52,900 nt of DNA from Actinomycetota bacterium (GCA_016201065.1 JACQDL010000019.1:1-52900); one strand, 5' to 3'; positions 44,543-52,832 are shown, counted from the stretch's first letter. Translations and numbers: made by a program. The notes: generated by a model not told the origin, from the letters alone.

Positions 44543-45829
44543 GTGGAGGATCTGTGGCCCGCGCCGAGTGCCAGCGGACCGATCGACGCCGTCGTGCCGC
44601 TGCCCGGCTCGAAGTCGGTCACCAACCGTGCGCTGCTGCTCGCCGCCCTGGCCGACGGGCCGTCGACGGTCCGGCGGCCACTACGCGCCCGCGACACCGA
44701 GCTGATGGCCGGCGCGCTGGCCGCCCTCGGTGCGGGGCTCGTCGACCGCGCCGGGGACTGGCTGGTCACGCCGGGCCCGCTGACCGGTGGGGTGGACCTC
44801 GACGTCGGGCTGGCTGGCACGGTGATGCGCTTCGTGCCCCCGGTGGCCGCGCTGGCGACCGGGCCGGTCCGGTTCGACGGTGACCCGCAGGCGCGGCGGC
44901 GCCCGCTCGGCCCGCTGCTGGCCGGCCTGCGGCAGCTCGGCGTCCGGGTCGAGGACGGGGGCCGCGACACGCTGCCGTTCACCGTGCTCGGCACCGGCAC
45001 CGGCACGGTGCCGGGCGGTCCGGTGGAGATCGACGCCAGCGCCTCGTCGCAGTTCGTCTCCGCCCTCCTGCTCGCCGGGGCGAGCTACCAGCGGGGCGTG
45101 CGGCTGACCCACGCCGGGCCGCCGGTACCGTCGCTGCCGCACATCGCGATGACGGTGGCGATGCTGCGGGCCGCCGGGGTGACCGTCGAGGAGCCCGCGC
45201 CGGGCCGGTGGCGGGTCGCTCCCGGGCCGATCCACGCCCGCGACGTCGACGTCGAGCCGGACCTGTCCAACGCGGCGCCGTTCCTGGCGGCCGCGCTGGT
45301 CACCGGCGGGGCGGTGCGGGTGCCCGGCTGGCCACGGAGCACGACCCAGGCCGGTGACGCGCTGCGCGACATCCTGGTCCGGATGGGTGCGGAGGTCCGC
45401 CTGGATGACGCGGGACTGACCGTCCGCGGCACCGGCCAGGTGCTCGGCGCGGACCTCGACCTGCGCGACGTGAGCGAGCTGTCCCCGGTGCTGGCCGCCG
45501 TCACGGCGCTGGCCAGCGGACCGTCGCGGCTGCGCGGGCTGGCGCACGTCCGTGGCCACGAGACCGATCGGCTCGCCGCGCTGGCCCGGGAGCTGTCCGC
45601 GTTGGGCACGGAGGTCCGGGAGACCACGGACGGCCTGGAGATCGTGCCCAAGCCGTTGCACGGCGGCGTGTTCGGCAGCTACCACGACCACCGGATGGCC
45701 CAGGCCGGCACGCTGCTGGGGCTGGTCGTGCCCGGCGTACAGGTGGAGAACATCAGCACCACCCGAAAGACGCTCCCCGACTTCGTCGGGATGTGGCATT
45801 CGATGCTCACCGACCGGGCGCGGGGCTGA
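44543..45829 (+). CDS. aroA: 3-phosphoshikimate 1-carboxyvinyltransferase
   Basis: The protein has 428 residues. EPSP synthase of the shikimate pathway. Motifs: [20 protein letters not shown] (substrate loop), [41 protein letters not shown] and [11 protein letters not shown]. The usual GNAGT reads GLAGT, a form common in actinobacteria. GTG 44543 lies 31 bases from the divergent SRAP start. rsgA follows immediately. Confidence 0.96.
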   Translation: MEDLWPAPSASGPIDAVVPLPGSKSVTNRALLLAALADGPSTVRRPLRARDTELMAGALAALGAGLVDRAGDWLVTPGPLTGGVDLDVGLAGTVMRFVPPVAALATGPVRFDGDPQARRRPLGPLLAGLRQLGVRVEDGGRDTLPFTVLGTGTGTVPGGPVEIDASASSQFVSALLLAGASYQRGVRLTHAGPPVPSLPHIAMTVAMLRAAGVTVEEPAPGRWRVAPGPIHARDVDVEPDLSNAAPFLAAALVTGGAVRVPGWPRSTTQAGDALRDILVRMGAEVRLDDAGLTVRGTGQVLGADLDLRDVSELSPVLAAVTALASGPSRLRGLAHVRGHETDRLAALARELSALGTEVRETTDGLEIVPKPLHGGVFGSYHDHRMAQAGTLLGLVVPGVQVENISTTRKTLPDFVGMWHSMLTDRARG

Positions 45830-45832
45830 CCG

Positions 45833-46831
45833 CTGGCCAGGCGCGAACTTGACGAGGACGACGTCCGGGTCCGCCCCGGTCGCCGGGGGTCCCGGCCGCG
45901 CACGAAGGAGCGGCCCCGGCACGTCACCGCCACGCCGGCCGTGGTCACCACCGTGGACCGGGGTCGCTACACCTGCCTGGTCGACGGCGCACCGGTGACC
46001 GCGATGCGGGCCCGCGAGCTCGGCCGGCGGTCGGTGGTGGTCGGCGACCGGGTCGACCTGGTCGGTGACCTGGTCGGCGGGCCGGACGCGCTGGCCCGGA
46101 TCGTGCGGATCAGCGAGCGGAGCACCGTGCTCCGCCGGAGCGCGGACGACACCGACCGCGAGGAGCGGGTCATCGTCGCGAACGCCGAGCAGCTCGTCAT
46201 CGTCACCGCCCTGATCGACCCGCCGCCGCGGACCGGGCTGATCGACCGGTGCCTGGTCGCCGCGCTCGCCGACGGGATGCGCCCGCTGCTCTGCCTGACC
46301 AAGGCCGACCTGATCGCGACCGATCCGGCCGCCGCGGACACCCTGCTCGCCCGGTACGTGGACCTCGGCGTGGCCGCCGTCACCACCCGGTACGACGAGG
46401 AGCCGGTCGACCTGTTGGCCGCCCTGACCGGACGGACGAGCGTCCTGGTGGGGCATTCGGGCGTCGGCAAGTCCACCCTGGTCAACCGGCTGGTACCGGC
46501 GGCGTCCCGGATGATTGGCGAGGTCAGCGGCATCGGGAAGGGCCGGCACACCTCCAGCAGCGCGGTGGCGCTGCCGCTGCCGGCCGGTGGCTGGGTGATC
46601 GACACACCCGGCATCCGGTCCTTCGGGCTGGCGCATGTCGGGCCGGCCGAGTTGCTGGCGGCGTTCCCGGACCTGCTGGCCGGCGCGGAGGGGTGCCCGG
46701 GCGGCTGCGAGCACACGCCGGCAGCCGCGGAGTGCGCGCTCCCGGCGTGGGTCGCGACCGGGCAGGCGACCACGGTCCGGCTGACGTCGTACCAGCGGCT
46801 GCTCGCCTCGCGGTCAGGCGACGACCAATAG
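45833..46831 (+). CDS. rsgA: Ribosome small-subunit-dependent GTPase A
   Basis: The protein has 332 residues if it starts at CTG 45833. OB-fold, then circularly permuted GTPase: TKAD (G4), GHSGVGKST (G1, 207-215), GRHTSSSAVAL, DTPGIRSFGL (G3), then zinc motif CPGGCEHTPAAAEC. It helps mature the 30S subunit. The conserved actinobacterial opening ARRELDEDDVRVRPG lies upstream of the first usual start (GTG 45941), and the only candidate after the aroA stop is CTG 45833, three bases past it. Translation by re-initiation after aroA is likely. Confidence 0.9.
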   Translation: MARRELDEDDVRVRPGRRGSRPRTKERPRHVTATPAVVTTVDRGRYTCLVDGAPVTAMRARELGRRSVVVGDRVDLVGDLVGGPDALARIVRISERSTVLRRSADDTDREERVIVANAEQLVIVTALIDPPPRTGLIDRCLVAALADGMRPLLCLTKADLIATDPAAADTLLARYVDLGVAAVTTRYDEEPVDLLAALTGRTSVLVGHSGVGKSTLVNRLVPAASRMIGEVSGIGKGRHTSSSAVALPLPAGGWVIDTPGIRSFGLAHVGPAELLAAFPDLLAGAEGCPGGCEHTPAAAECALPAWVATGQATTVRLTSYQRLLASRSGDDQ

Positions 46832-46942
46832 CGACCAATGGCTGAATACGATGCTGGCCCAGTGGCGGACCGCACCAGGTGTAAGCCCGTTTGACGAAGC
46901 GATGAGTACGGCCGCCCTGCTACCCGGAGGAGCAACCGACCG

Positions 46943-47407
46943 ATGACCAGCCAGGCAGACAAGGATCGCGAATGGATGCTCCGCGCCATCGAGCTGTCGC
47001 GGCTCTGCCCGGCCTCGCCCGCAGCCTACTCGGTCGGCACGATCATCGTGGACGCCGAGGGCGACGAGATCGCCAACGGCTATTCGCGGGAGAACGACCC
47101 GACCGTGCACGCCGAGGAGTCGGCGCTGTCGAAGCTCGAACCAGGTGACCTCCGGCTAAGGACCGCCACCATCTACAGCACGTTGGAACCGTGCTCGCAG
47201 CGCAGGTCCCGGCCCAAGACGTGCACGCAATGGATCTTGGACACCGGCATTCCTAGGGTGGTCGTGGCGTGGCGTGAGCCCAGCTTGTTCGTCGCCGACT
47301 GCCAGGGCTGCGAACTGCTGGCCGAGGCCGGCGTGACCGTGGTCGAGATGCCCGAGCTTGCCGAAGCGGCCAAGGCCCCCAATGTGCACTTGGCCCTTGA
47401 CGATTGA
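46943..47407 (+). CDS. Cytidine/deoxycytidylate deaminase-like protein
   Basis: The protein has 154 residues. Zinc motifs of the deaminase superfamily: VHAEESAL (zinc His and catalytic Glu) and LEPCSQRRSRPKTC (two zinc cysteines with a longer spacer than PCxxC). The layout recalls the deaminase half of RibD and toxin or antibiotic deaminases. Substrate unknown. GGAGGAG lies about 11 bases before ATG 46943. It follows the conserved rsgA and marks the edge of the accessory block. Confidence 0.82.
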   Translation: MTSQADKDREWMLRAIELSRLCPASPAAYSVGTIIVDAEGDEIANGYSRENDPTVHAEESALSKLEPGDLRLRTATIYSTLEPCSQRRSRPKTCTQWILDTGIPRVVVAWREPSLFVADCQGCELLAEAGVTVVEMPELAEAAKAPNVHLALDD

Positions 47408-47475
47408 TCGCCCCGGCCAACGATCTTGTCGCGGGTCTCGGGACGGCATGGATCGGCCTGGTCAGGCTGCCGTGG

Positions 47476-47541
47476 TCAGGCGGCGAGGGCTTCGCGACGC
47501 TCGACCGCGCCGGGCAGGTTGGGCCAGCGGCTGCTCGCCTC
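47476..47541 (-). pseudogene. C-terminal stump of an XRE/TPR regulator
   Basis: The minus strand encodes SRWPNLPGAVERREALAA and a stop. It closely matches the last residues of the complete regulator at 51.0-52.4 kb (SRWPDLPGTVELHEALAI), and the DNA is alike over about 60 bases. No further upstream part of such a gene is present. The rest of 47408-47621 shows nothing coding. Confidence 0.65.
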
Positions 47542-47621
47542 GCGGAGTCCTCCCACACCTGCGCTGGTGGCCGCACCGGTGGCGACCACGACCGGGAGAA
47601 CCGTCCGGGTACCGACACCAC

Positions 47622-48038
47622 TCACGAACTCCCGCCTGGTGCGCCGCCACCGCCGCTGGCCGACCGGTCGGTGAGCATGTGCGGCACGGTCCGCAGCCTG
47701 GTCAGCTCCTCCTCGACCCCACCCGAACCCAGGCCGAGCACGCTCGCCGCGAGCAGGGTGTAGGTGCGGCACGGCCACATCGCCGGTGGGTCGCTGCGAC
47801 CCGCCTGGTCACACCCGCAGCACACCGGCTGCTCCTCGCCCTGGTCCACCGGGGCATGCAGCTCGACCAGACGCGCGGTCACCCGGTCGAAAGCCACCGC
47901 CCGCACCCGCTCATGCAGGGCGGCCGCCGCAGCGACCCACGGCGTGACCTGGGCGACCCGCGCGGCGGTGTGCACCAACGCGGCGGACAGGATCGGATCG
48001 TGATGTTCACCCGGATCGGGCGACTGTCCCCAGCTCAC
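47622..48038 (-). CDS. Conserved hypothetical protein with a Cys-rich end
   Basis: The protein has 138 residues from GTG 48038. A helical region (HDPILSAALVHTAARVAQV) is followed by CCGCDQAG and PPAMWPCRTYTLLAASVLG. The pattern CxGCD...WPCxTY is one I recall in actinobacterial proteins near regulators and mobile elements, without known function. It is translationally coupled (GTGA) to the 26-residue ORF upstream and is divergent from the GntR gene across an operator array. Confidence 0.65.
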   Translation of the reverse strand: MSWGQSPDPGEHHDPILSAALVHTAARVAQVTPWVAAAAALHERVRAVAFDRVTARLVELHAPVDQGEEQPVCCGCDQAGRSDPPAMWPCRTYTLLAASVLGLGSGGVEEELTRLRTVPHMLTDRSASGGGGAPGGSS

Positions 48039-48115
48039 CGTCGTGCCACCCCCACCAGCACTGGCCGTGTGAACACGTCCTCGTGCCAAACGTTGATCCG
48101 TCCGTCGACCGCCAT
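48035..48115 (-). CDS. 26-residue small ORF, leader of the divergent operon
   Basis: ATG 48115 is preceded by AAGGAG with eight bases spacing. The product begins MAVDGRINVWHEDVF and ends VLVGVARR; its TGA overlaps the GTG of the next gene. The overlap and strong ribosome site suggest it is translated and helps translate the 138-residue protein. I find no known family, and it could be a truncated gene. Confidence 0.5.
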   Translation of the reverse strand: MAVDGRINVWHEDVFTRPVLVGVARR

Positions 48116-48169
48116 TCCCTGCGCTCCTTCAGGTGACCCGGAGGCGACCGTCGCCTCCCCATATGCCAA

Positions 48170-48247
48170 ACTGGCTTGAGCCAGTAGTGGCTTAAGCCAG
48201 TCGTACGCCTTGTCTGCGTACCAGTCAAGTGACTGGCTCAAGCCAGA
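48170..48247. promoter_or_regulatory. Operator array for the GntR regulator (three copies)
   Basis: Three near-identical 16-bp dyads: ACTGGCTTGAGCCAGT (48170-48185), AGTGGCTTAAGCCAGT (48186-48201) and ACTGGCTCAAGCCAGA (48232-48247). The core is TGGCT-N2-AGCCA. A further perfect dyad, CCAGTCA-AG-TGACTGG (48221-48236), overlaps the third. The array lies between the GntR gene and the divergent small-ORF operon, so one regulator could control both. Confidence 0.82.
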
Positions 48248-48297
48248 TGCCGTACCGTGGGAGAAGACGGGCGGCGGGGACCGAGGAGGCCAGACCC

Positions 48298-49074
48298 ATG
48301 AGCCAGCCGGAACGCGAACAGCTCCCGAGCCGCCGGATCGCCGACGCGCTGCGCCAGTCGATCGAGGCGCGCACGTTCCGCCCCGGAGATCGACTGCCCT
48401 CCGAGCGGGAACTCGCCGCGACATACCAGACCGCGCGCAACACCGCCCGCGAGGCCATCGGGTTGCTCCAGGCCGAAGGGCTCGTCGACGTGCAGCACGG
48501 CCGGGGCGCGTTCGTCCGGCGGCAGGCGCCGATGATCCGGCTCGGCGCGGACCGGTACTCCAACCGCGTACGCCGCGAGACCGGCCTGTCCCCGTTCCGT
48601 GCCGAGGCACAACGGCAGGGCAAGACCGCGCGGGTCGAGGTTCCCGAGATCGGCCGGACCATCCCGCCGCGCGATGTCGCCGATCGGCTCGGCGTCGCCG
48701 ACGACGAGCCGTCCGTCGTCCAGCGGGTCAACCTCTACTTCGCCGACGACGAGCCGGTCCAGCTCGGCACGACGTACATCCCGTGGACGATCGCCGAGGG
48801 TTCCGTCCTGGCGACCGAGGCGAAGACCGGCACCGGCAGCATCTACAGCCGGTTCGAGGAGCTGGGGCACCAGATCACCCGGGCCCGCGAGGAGATCACC
48901 GCCCGGATGCCCCGGCCCGCCGAGACCGTCGCGCTGGCGATCCCACCCGGCGTGCCGGTGATCGAGGTCCTACACACCGGCATCGACCAGGACGGCCGGG
49001 CATTCGAGGTGACCCGGTTCGTGATGCGCGCCGACCTCAACGGCCTGGACTACAACCTCCCCGTCGAGGACTGA
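48298..49074 (+). CDS. GntR family transcriptional regulator (HutC/UTRA type)
   Basis: The protein has 258 residues. The N-terminal winged helix includes PSRRIADALRQSIEARTFRP, GDRLPSERELAATYQTARN and LLQAEGLVDVQHGRGAFV. A UTRA effector domain follows (about 90-250: VVQRVNLYFADDEPVQLGTT, YIPWTIAEGS, RFVMRADLNGLDYNL). It binds a small ligand and releases DNA. ATG 48298 lies 50 bases after the last operator and follows GAGGAGG. A transporter gene starts 6 bases after its stop, so ligand and transported compound may be related. Confidence 0.93.
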   Translation: MSQPEREQLPSRRIADALRQSIEARTFRPGDRLPSERELAATYQTARNTAREAIGLLQAEGLVDVQHGRGAFVRRQAPMIRLGADRYSNRVRRETGLSPFRAEAQRQGKTARVEVPEIGRTIPPRDVADRLGVADDEPSVVQRVNLYFADDEPVQLGTTYIPWTIAEGSVLATEAKTGTGSIYSRFEELGHQITRAREEITARMPRPAETVALAIPPGVPVIEVLHTGIDQDGRAFEVTRFVMRADLNGLDYNLPVED

Positions 49075-49080
49075 GCGTCG

Positions 49081-50007
49081 ATGTCGGTGCGCGCCGCCGG
49101 ACTCGCTCGGGTCGCGCTGCTCGCCCTGATCTGGGGCAGTGGCTTCCTGTGGATCAAGGTCAGCCTGGGCGGCTTCAGCCCCGTGCAGCTCACCCTCGGC
49201 CGGCTCGCCCTCGGCGCCCTGATCCTCGTCATCGTTCTGCACCGTGGGGCCGGTCGGCTTCCCACCGATCGCGGGCTCTGGCGGCACCTCATCGCCGCCG
49301 CACTGCTCGCGAACGCGCTCCCCTACCTGCTGTTCGGGATCGCCGAGCAGCACATCGAGTCCAACCTCGCCGGAGCAATCACCGCCACCACACCGCTGTG
49401 GACCCTCGCCTTCGCCCTGGCGACCCGGGTCGAACGCCACCTGGCCCCGGCCCGAGCCCTCGGCCTGCTGCTCGGCTTCGCCGGCGCCGTCGTCATCCTC
49501 GCCCCGTGGCAGACCACCGGAGCGTCCGTCGGCGGCGCGGTCGCCTGCCTCTCTGCGTCCGCGAGCTACGGAGCCGGCTACGTCTACATGGGTCGGCACC
49601 TCACCGGTCGGGGCCTGCCGCCGCTGGTGCTGTCCGCCGCCCAGCTCATCACGGCTACCGGGTGGCTCGTGATCGCCCTCCCGTTCGGTGGCCTCGCCAC
49701 CCCGCACCCGCACATCGGCGCGATCATCGCCCTGCTCGTCCTCGGCGCCATCGGCACCGGAGCCGCCTACGTCCTGAACTACCGGATCATCACCGACGAC
49801 GGCCCCGTCCTCGCCTCCACCGTCACCTACCTGCTCCCGGTCGTCGCCGTCATCCTCGGCTGGCTGGTCCTCGGCGAACCCATCACACCACCGATGACAC
49901 TCGGCGTCGCGACCGTCCTCGCCGGAGTCGCCCTCACCCGCCGCAGGCCAGCTCCCACCGCGCACCGCACCACGCCATCCGAGCCAGCGGACCGCGCGCA
50001 CCAGTAG
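49081..50007 (+). CDS. EamA/DMT family transporter
   Basis: The protein has 308 residues and ten membrane helices in two EamA repeats. Start: LLALIWGSGFLWIKVSLGGF; middle: LLGFAGAVVILAPW; late: LLPVVAVILGWLVLGEPITP. Members export amino acids or other metabolites. It follows the GntR gene by 6 bases and is probably under the same operators. The C-terminal 25 residues are hydrophilic. Codon use matches the surroundings. Confidence 0.92.
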   Translation: MSVRAAGLARVALLALIWGSGFLWIKVSLGGFSPVQLTLGRLALGALILVIVLHRGAGRLPTDRGLWRHLIAAALLANALPYLLFGIAEQHIESNLAGAITATTPLWTLAFALATRVERHLAPARALGLLLGFAGAVVILAPWQTTGASVGGAVACLSASASYGAGYVYMGRHLTGRGLPPLVLSAAQLITATGWLVIALPFGGLATPHPHIGAIIALLVLGAIGTGAAYVLNYRIITDDGPVLASTVTYLLPVVAVILGWLVLGEPITPPMTLGVATVLAGVALTRRRPAPTAHRTTPSEPADRAHQ

Positions 50008-50067
50008 CCCACTGCTGCCGAATTGATCTCTCTTGGATCGAGCAGGCCGACGGGAGGTGGCCGGGTG

Positions 50068-50217
50068 ATGGCAACACCGGACTTCACCGCTCTGCTTCGC
50101 GTTCTGATGCTCGACCGCGACATGTCTCTGCGGGCGCTTCCCGCCATCCGCGACGTCCGCGAGCGTCTCGCCATCGGCGCACCCCCACCAGACGACGGTA
50201 GAAGGATCGAAGAATGA
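50068..50217 (+). CDS. Small hypothetical protein (49 residues)
   Basis: ATG 50068 follows GGGAGGTGG by seven bases. The product reads MATPDFTALLRVLMLDRDMS, then LRALPAIRDVRERLAIGAPP, and overlaps the next start by four bases (ATGA). It is helical, without cysteines or membrane segments. No family recognised. It is probably read with the 2H phosphoesterase gene. Confidence 0.65.
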   Translation: MATPDFTALLRVLMLDRDMSLRALPAIRDVRERLAIGAPPPDDGRRIEE

Positions 50218-50924
50218 GCACCCTCTCCGCCGAAGATCAGGACCTCATCGACCGATGGCGCCGGCTTGAGACCCTCGACGTGTTGGGTGACCACTGGTGG
50301 TGGCGCCCCGGCTGGCGGGTCGGGCGTTCCTTCTACACCTGGCACGTGACCTTCGAGGACGACCCCACCGTGGCTGACCTCGCCGCAGACTGGCAGGCAG
50401 GCCTCAACCTTCCCGGTCTCGATCTCGTCCCTGCCGACGGCCTCCACCTGACAATGCAGGGCGTCGGCTTTACCGACGACATCGACCCAACGGAGCTGTC
50501 TCGGATCATCGACGCTGCCCGGACCCGATTCTCGGGCCTGGCACCGTTCACCCTGGCCCTCGGGCCAGCGGACGCCGACCCCGAAGGCATCCCCCTCGCT
50601 GTCCGGCCCTGGCACCCGGTCCAGCACCTGCGCACCACCCTCCGGGAGGCCATCGCGGACGTCTGGGGAACCGGACACGTCCCCGAGGCAGCCGACGGTT
50701 TCCGGCCACATGTCACCCTCGCCTACAGCAGCGGCGGCACCCCCGCCACGGACGTCCGCGAGCGTCTCGCCGCCCTACGAAAGTCGATCACACCGATCGA
50801 GGTCATCGTGCGCGCCGCGAGCCTGATCCGGCTCAACCGGGACGAGAAACACTACCGGTGGACAACCGAGGCCACCATCCCACTCGCAGCCACCGGCCGA
50901 GTAGGTCACGGCAACCACGCTTGA
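50214..50924 (+). CDS. 2H phosphoesterase (2'-5' RNA ligase-like)
   Basis: The protein has 236 residues. Two HxTx motifs define the active site: LHLTMQGVG and PHVTLAYSSGG, about 80 residues apart. This is the LigT/2H phosphoesterase superfamily, which acts on cyclic phosphates and RNA ends. N-terminal WWWRPGWRVGRSFYTWHVTF is specific to this subgroup. It is translationally coupled to the 49-residue gene. Substrate unknown; in an accessory context RNA repair or defence is possible (inference). Confidence 0.87.
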   Translation: MSTLSAEDQDLIDRWRRLETLDVLGDHWWWRPGWRVGRSFYTWHVTFEDDPTVADLAADWQAGLNLPGLDLVPADGLHLTMQGVGFTDDIDPTELSRIIDAARTRFSGLAPFTLALGPADADPEGIPLAVRPWHPVQHLRTTLREAIADVWGTGHVPEAADGFRPHVTLAYSSGGTPATDVRERLAALRKSITPIEVIVRAASLIRLNRDEKHYRWTTEATIPLAATGRVGHGNHA

Positions 50925-51007
50925 TGCGGCACCGTTGCCGCGACGCGGTCCTTCGCCATCCCTGACTGGTTCCGCGGACGGCGCAGGCCGCAGTTCGGCA
51001 AAGGTGG

Positions 51008-52378
51008 TCAGATGGCGAGGGCCTCGTGAAGCTCGACTGTGCCGGGCAGGTCGGGCCAGCGGCTGGTCAGCGTGCGGTCGAGCGTATACAGCTCCTTGCT
51101 GATGCGGGCGGAGCCAGTGTGGCCGGCGGTCGTCACGCAGCGCAGTCCGAGGGTGGCGGCCCGCTCGGGGTCTGGTTGGGTGGTGGCCACGACAATGTTC
51201 GCGAGCTTGGCCAGCTGGTGGCCCTGGTCGCGGTGCATGTGTTGCGGTGTCGCGGCGATCTTGCGTTCGAGGATGACGATTGCAGCCTCGGCGTGTCCGC
51301 TGGCCCGGTAGCAGCTCGCTGACTGTTCTTCGAGGGTGTCCAGGTCGTAGTGGCGCAGATAGATCGGGGCGGTGTCGTCCACGTCGTCGTGGTGTTCGCG
51401 CAGCAGGTTCGCCGCCGTGTCAAGGTCGGCCTGGAAGTGACTGGTGTCGCCGTGCAGCGCCCACCCGCGGGCTTCCTGCTGGCTGGCCAAGGCAGCCAGC
51501 TTCGGGTTGAGCGGCCCGGGCACCTTGCGGGCCGCCGCGGCGAGCTCCACGACGTTCACGGCGTCATCGTCGAGCAACGCGATGTTGCTCTTGCGCACCA
51601 GCAGGTAGGACACCATCTGGTAGTCGCCGGTGGCCTGCGCCCATTGGGTCGCCCGGTCCGACCAGTACATCGCGGCGTGGGTGTCGCCGGCGTCTTGGTG
51701 CAGCCACCCGGCGAACTCCGCGTACTGGGCGAGCAGCCGCAGAGTCGGCTCGGCGGTGCCGGGCCGGGTATGGCGACGCAACCCGTCGAGCACGTCGATC
51801 TGCGCGAGGACCGGGCCGAGCAGCTGTCGGGGGCCGCACATCTTGTCTGCGGTGAAGTGCTCGACCAGCAGGGTGCGGAAGTAGTCCAGGACCGGCGGGT
51901 CGATCCGACGTGGGTCGTCGAGCACCTTGGATACCCGATCAACCTGATCGAGATCAGCAACTCCGGCCGGTAGCACGGCCCACAGTGCTCCGGTGGCCAG
52001 CAGTTGGGCGAACTCTCGCCGGGGCAGGCTCACACGCACCGTCCTTCCGTCCAGGGTTCGTAGCTCTAGCATCACGCCAACGCCATCATCGACGTGGAAC
52101 GAGGCGTGCGGCAGAGCCGTCGGTCCCGGAACCGGGGTGTCGTCGCCAGCAAGTGACCGGAGCATGATCAGCAGGCCACCAGCGCCCACCGCGTCATCCA
52201 GCACGGGCACGAGGGAGGAGCCGATGAGGTGGTCACCGTTTTCGACCCGGCTCAGGCGGCTGTAGTCGTAGTGGACGGCCTGACCCAACCCCCGCAGCGA
52301 CAATCCGGCCCGCGTGCGGAGCTGACGCAGCGCTAGGCCGAAAACCTGACGTACGGCGTCGCTGCTGCCGGGCCTCAT
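51008..52378 (-). CDS. XRE family regulator with TPR-like C-terminus
   Basis: The protein has 456 residues. HTH near the start: VFGLALRQLRTRAGLSLRGL and YDYSRLSRVENGDHL. The rest is helical: GWLHQDAGDTHAAMYWSDRA and later TPR-like pairs, typical of actinobacterial regulators that sense a signal through repeats. ATG 52378 is used, with GGAAGGG about eight bases upstream; the frame is open to 52423. A stump of a second copy lies at 47.5 kb. An inverted repeat sits at 52399-52424. Confidence 0.87.
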   Translation of the reverse strand: MRPGSSDAVRQVFGLALRQLRTRAGLSLRGLGQAVHYDYSRLSRVENGDHLIGSSLVPVLDDAVGAGGLLIMLRSLAGDDTPVPGPTALPHASFHVDDGVGVMLELRTLDGRTVRVSLPRREFAQLLATGALWAVLPAGVADLDQVDRVSKVLDDPRRIDPPVLDYFRTLLVEHFTADKMCGPRQLLGPVLAQIDVLDGLRRHTRPGTAEPTLRLLAQYAEFAGWLHQDAGDTHAAMYWSDRATQWAQATGDYQMVSYLLVRKSNIALLDDDAVNVVELAAAARKVPGPLNPKLAALASQQEARGWALHGDTSHFQADLDTAANLLREHHDDVDDTAPIYLRHYDLDTLEEQSASCYRASGHAEAAIVILERKIAATPQHMHRDQGHQLAKLANIVVATTQPDPERAATLGLRCVTTAGHTGSARISKELYTLDRTLTSRWPDLPGTVELHEALAI

Positions 52379-52398
52379 CCTGGCCGCCCTTCCCATCC

Positions 52399-52424
52399 GG
52401 TGTTGCCGATGTTGCCGCAACACC
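52399..52424. promoter_or_regulatory. Inverted repeat upstream of the XRE gene
   Basis: GGTGTTGC (52399-52406) and GCAACACC (52417-52424) are a perfect 8-bp inverted repeat around ten bases, 21 bases upstream of the regulator start. An inner TGTTG/CAACA dyad overlaps the right arm. It could be the operator for self-control or for the divergent gene at 52557. Confidence 0.5.
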
Positions 52425-52556
52425 TGACCTGTTCACAAGCCGTCTTTGTGCCGTGACGCTGGGTGCAGCGGTGGGTATCACCGCTGCAGAACCCGCACAA
52501 CCACCGGAGAACCCCGCACCGGCCGGCCGGCGTGGGCTGAGGCAGGGGAGGCGGTC

Positions 52557-52832
52557 ATGGTGGGTAAGGCGTTGAGCCCGCAGGAGTTCATCGACTACGC
52601 CTGGCAGCAGATCCGGGCGGCGGAGGCGCTCCTGGCCAGGCACCAGCCCGTGGGGCGGTCCTGCGAGTGTGGCAGACCGGCGCCGTGCCCACACGCCGCG
52701 TCGCTGAACGAGCGGCGAACGCACTACCTGAGGCGCCTTGGCCTGCTGGAACACACCAGACCGAGGTGTGTCAGAGAAAATGAACCAGGTGGCGGTGGTA
52801 ATACCCAGCCACTGACGGGGGCTCATGGGTGA
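52557..52832 (+). CDS. Small conserved hypothetical protein
   Basis: The protein has 91 residues. ATG 52557 follows GGGGAGG by about five bases. It starts MVGKALSPQEFIDYAWQQIR, then CECGRPAPCPHAASLNERR, a small cysteine cluster that may bind metal. The C-terminus is low complexity. It is divergent from the XRE regulator, a pairing common in actinobacterial accessory loci. Function unknown. Confidence 0.65.
   Translation: MVGKALSPQEFIDYAWQQIRAAEALLARHQPVGRSCECGRPAPCPHAASLNERRTHYLRRLGLLEHTRPRCVRENEPGGGGNTQPLTGAHG

Noticed and set aside
46891-46926. TTGACG before the deaminase gene as a -35 promoter element
   Set aside because: No -10 candidate occurs at proper spacing.
48170-48247. Repeats as iterons or an attachment site of an integrated plasmid
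   Set aside because: Each copy is a dyad upstream of a GntR gene; no replication gene, integrase or tRNA is present, so an operator role fits better.
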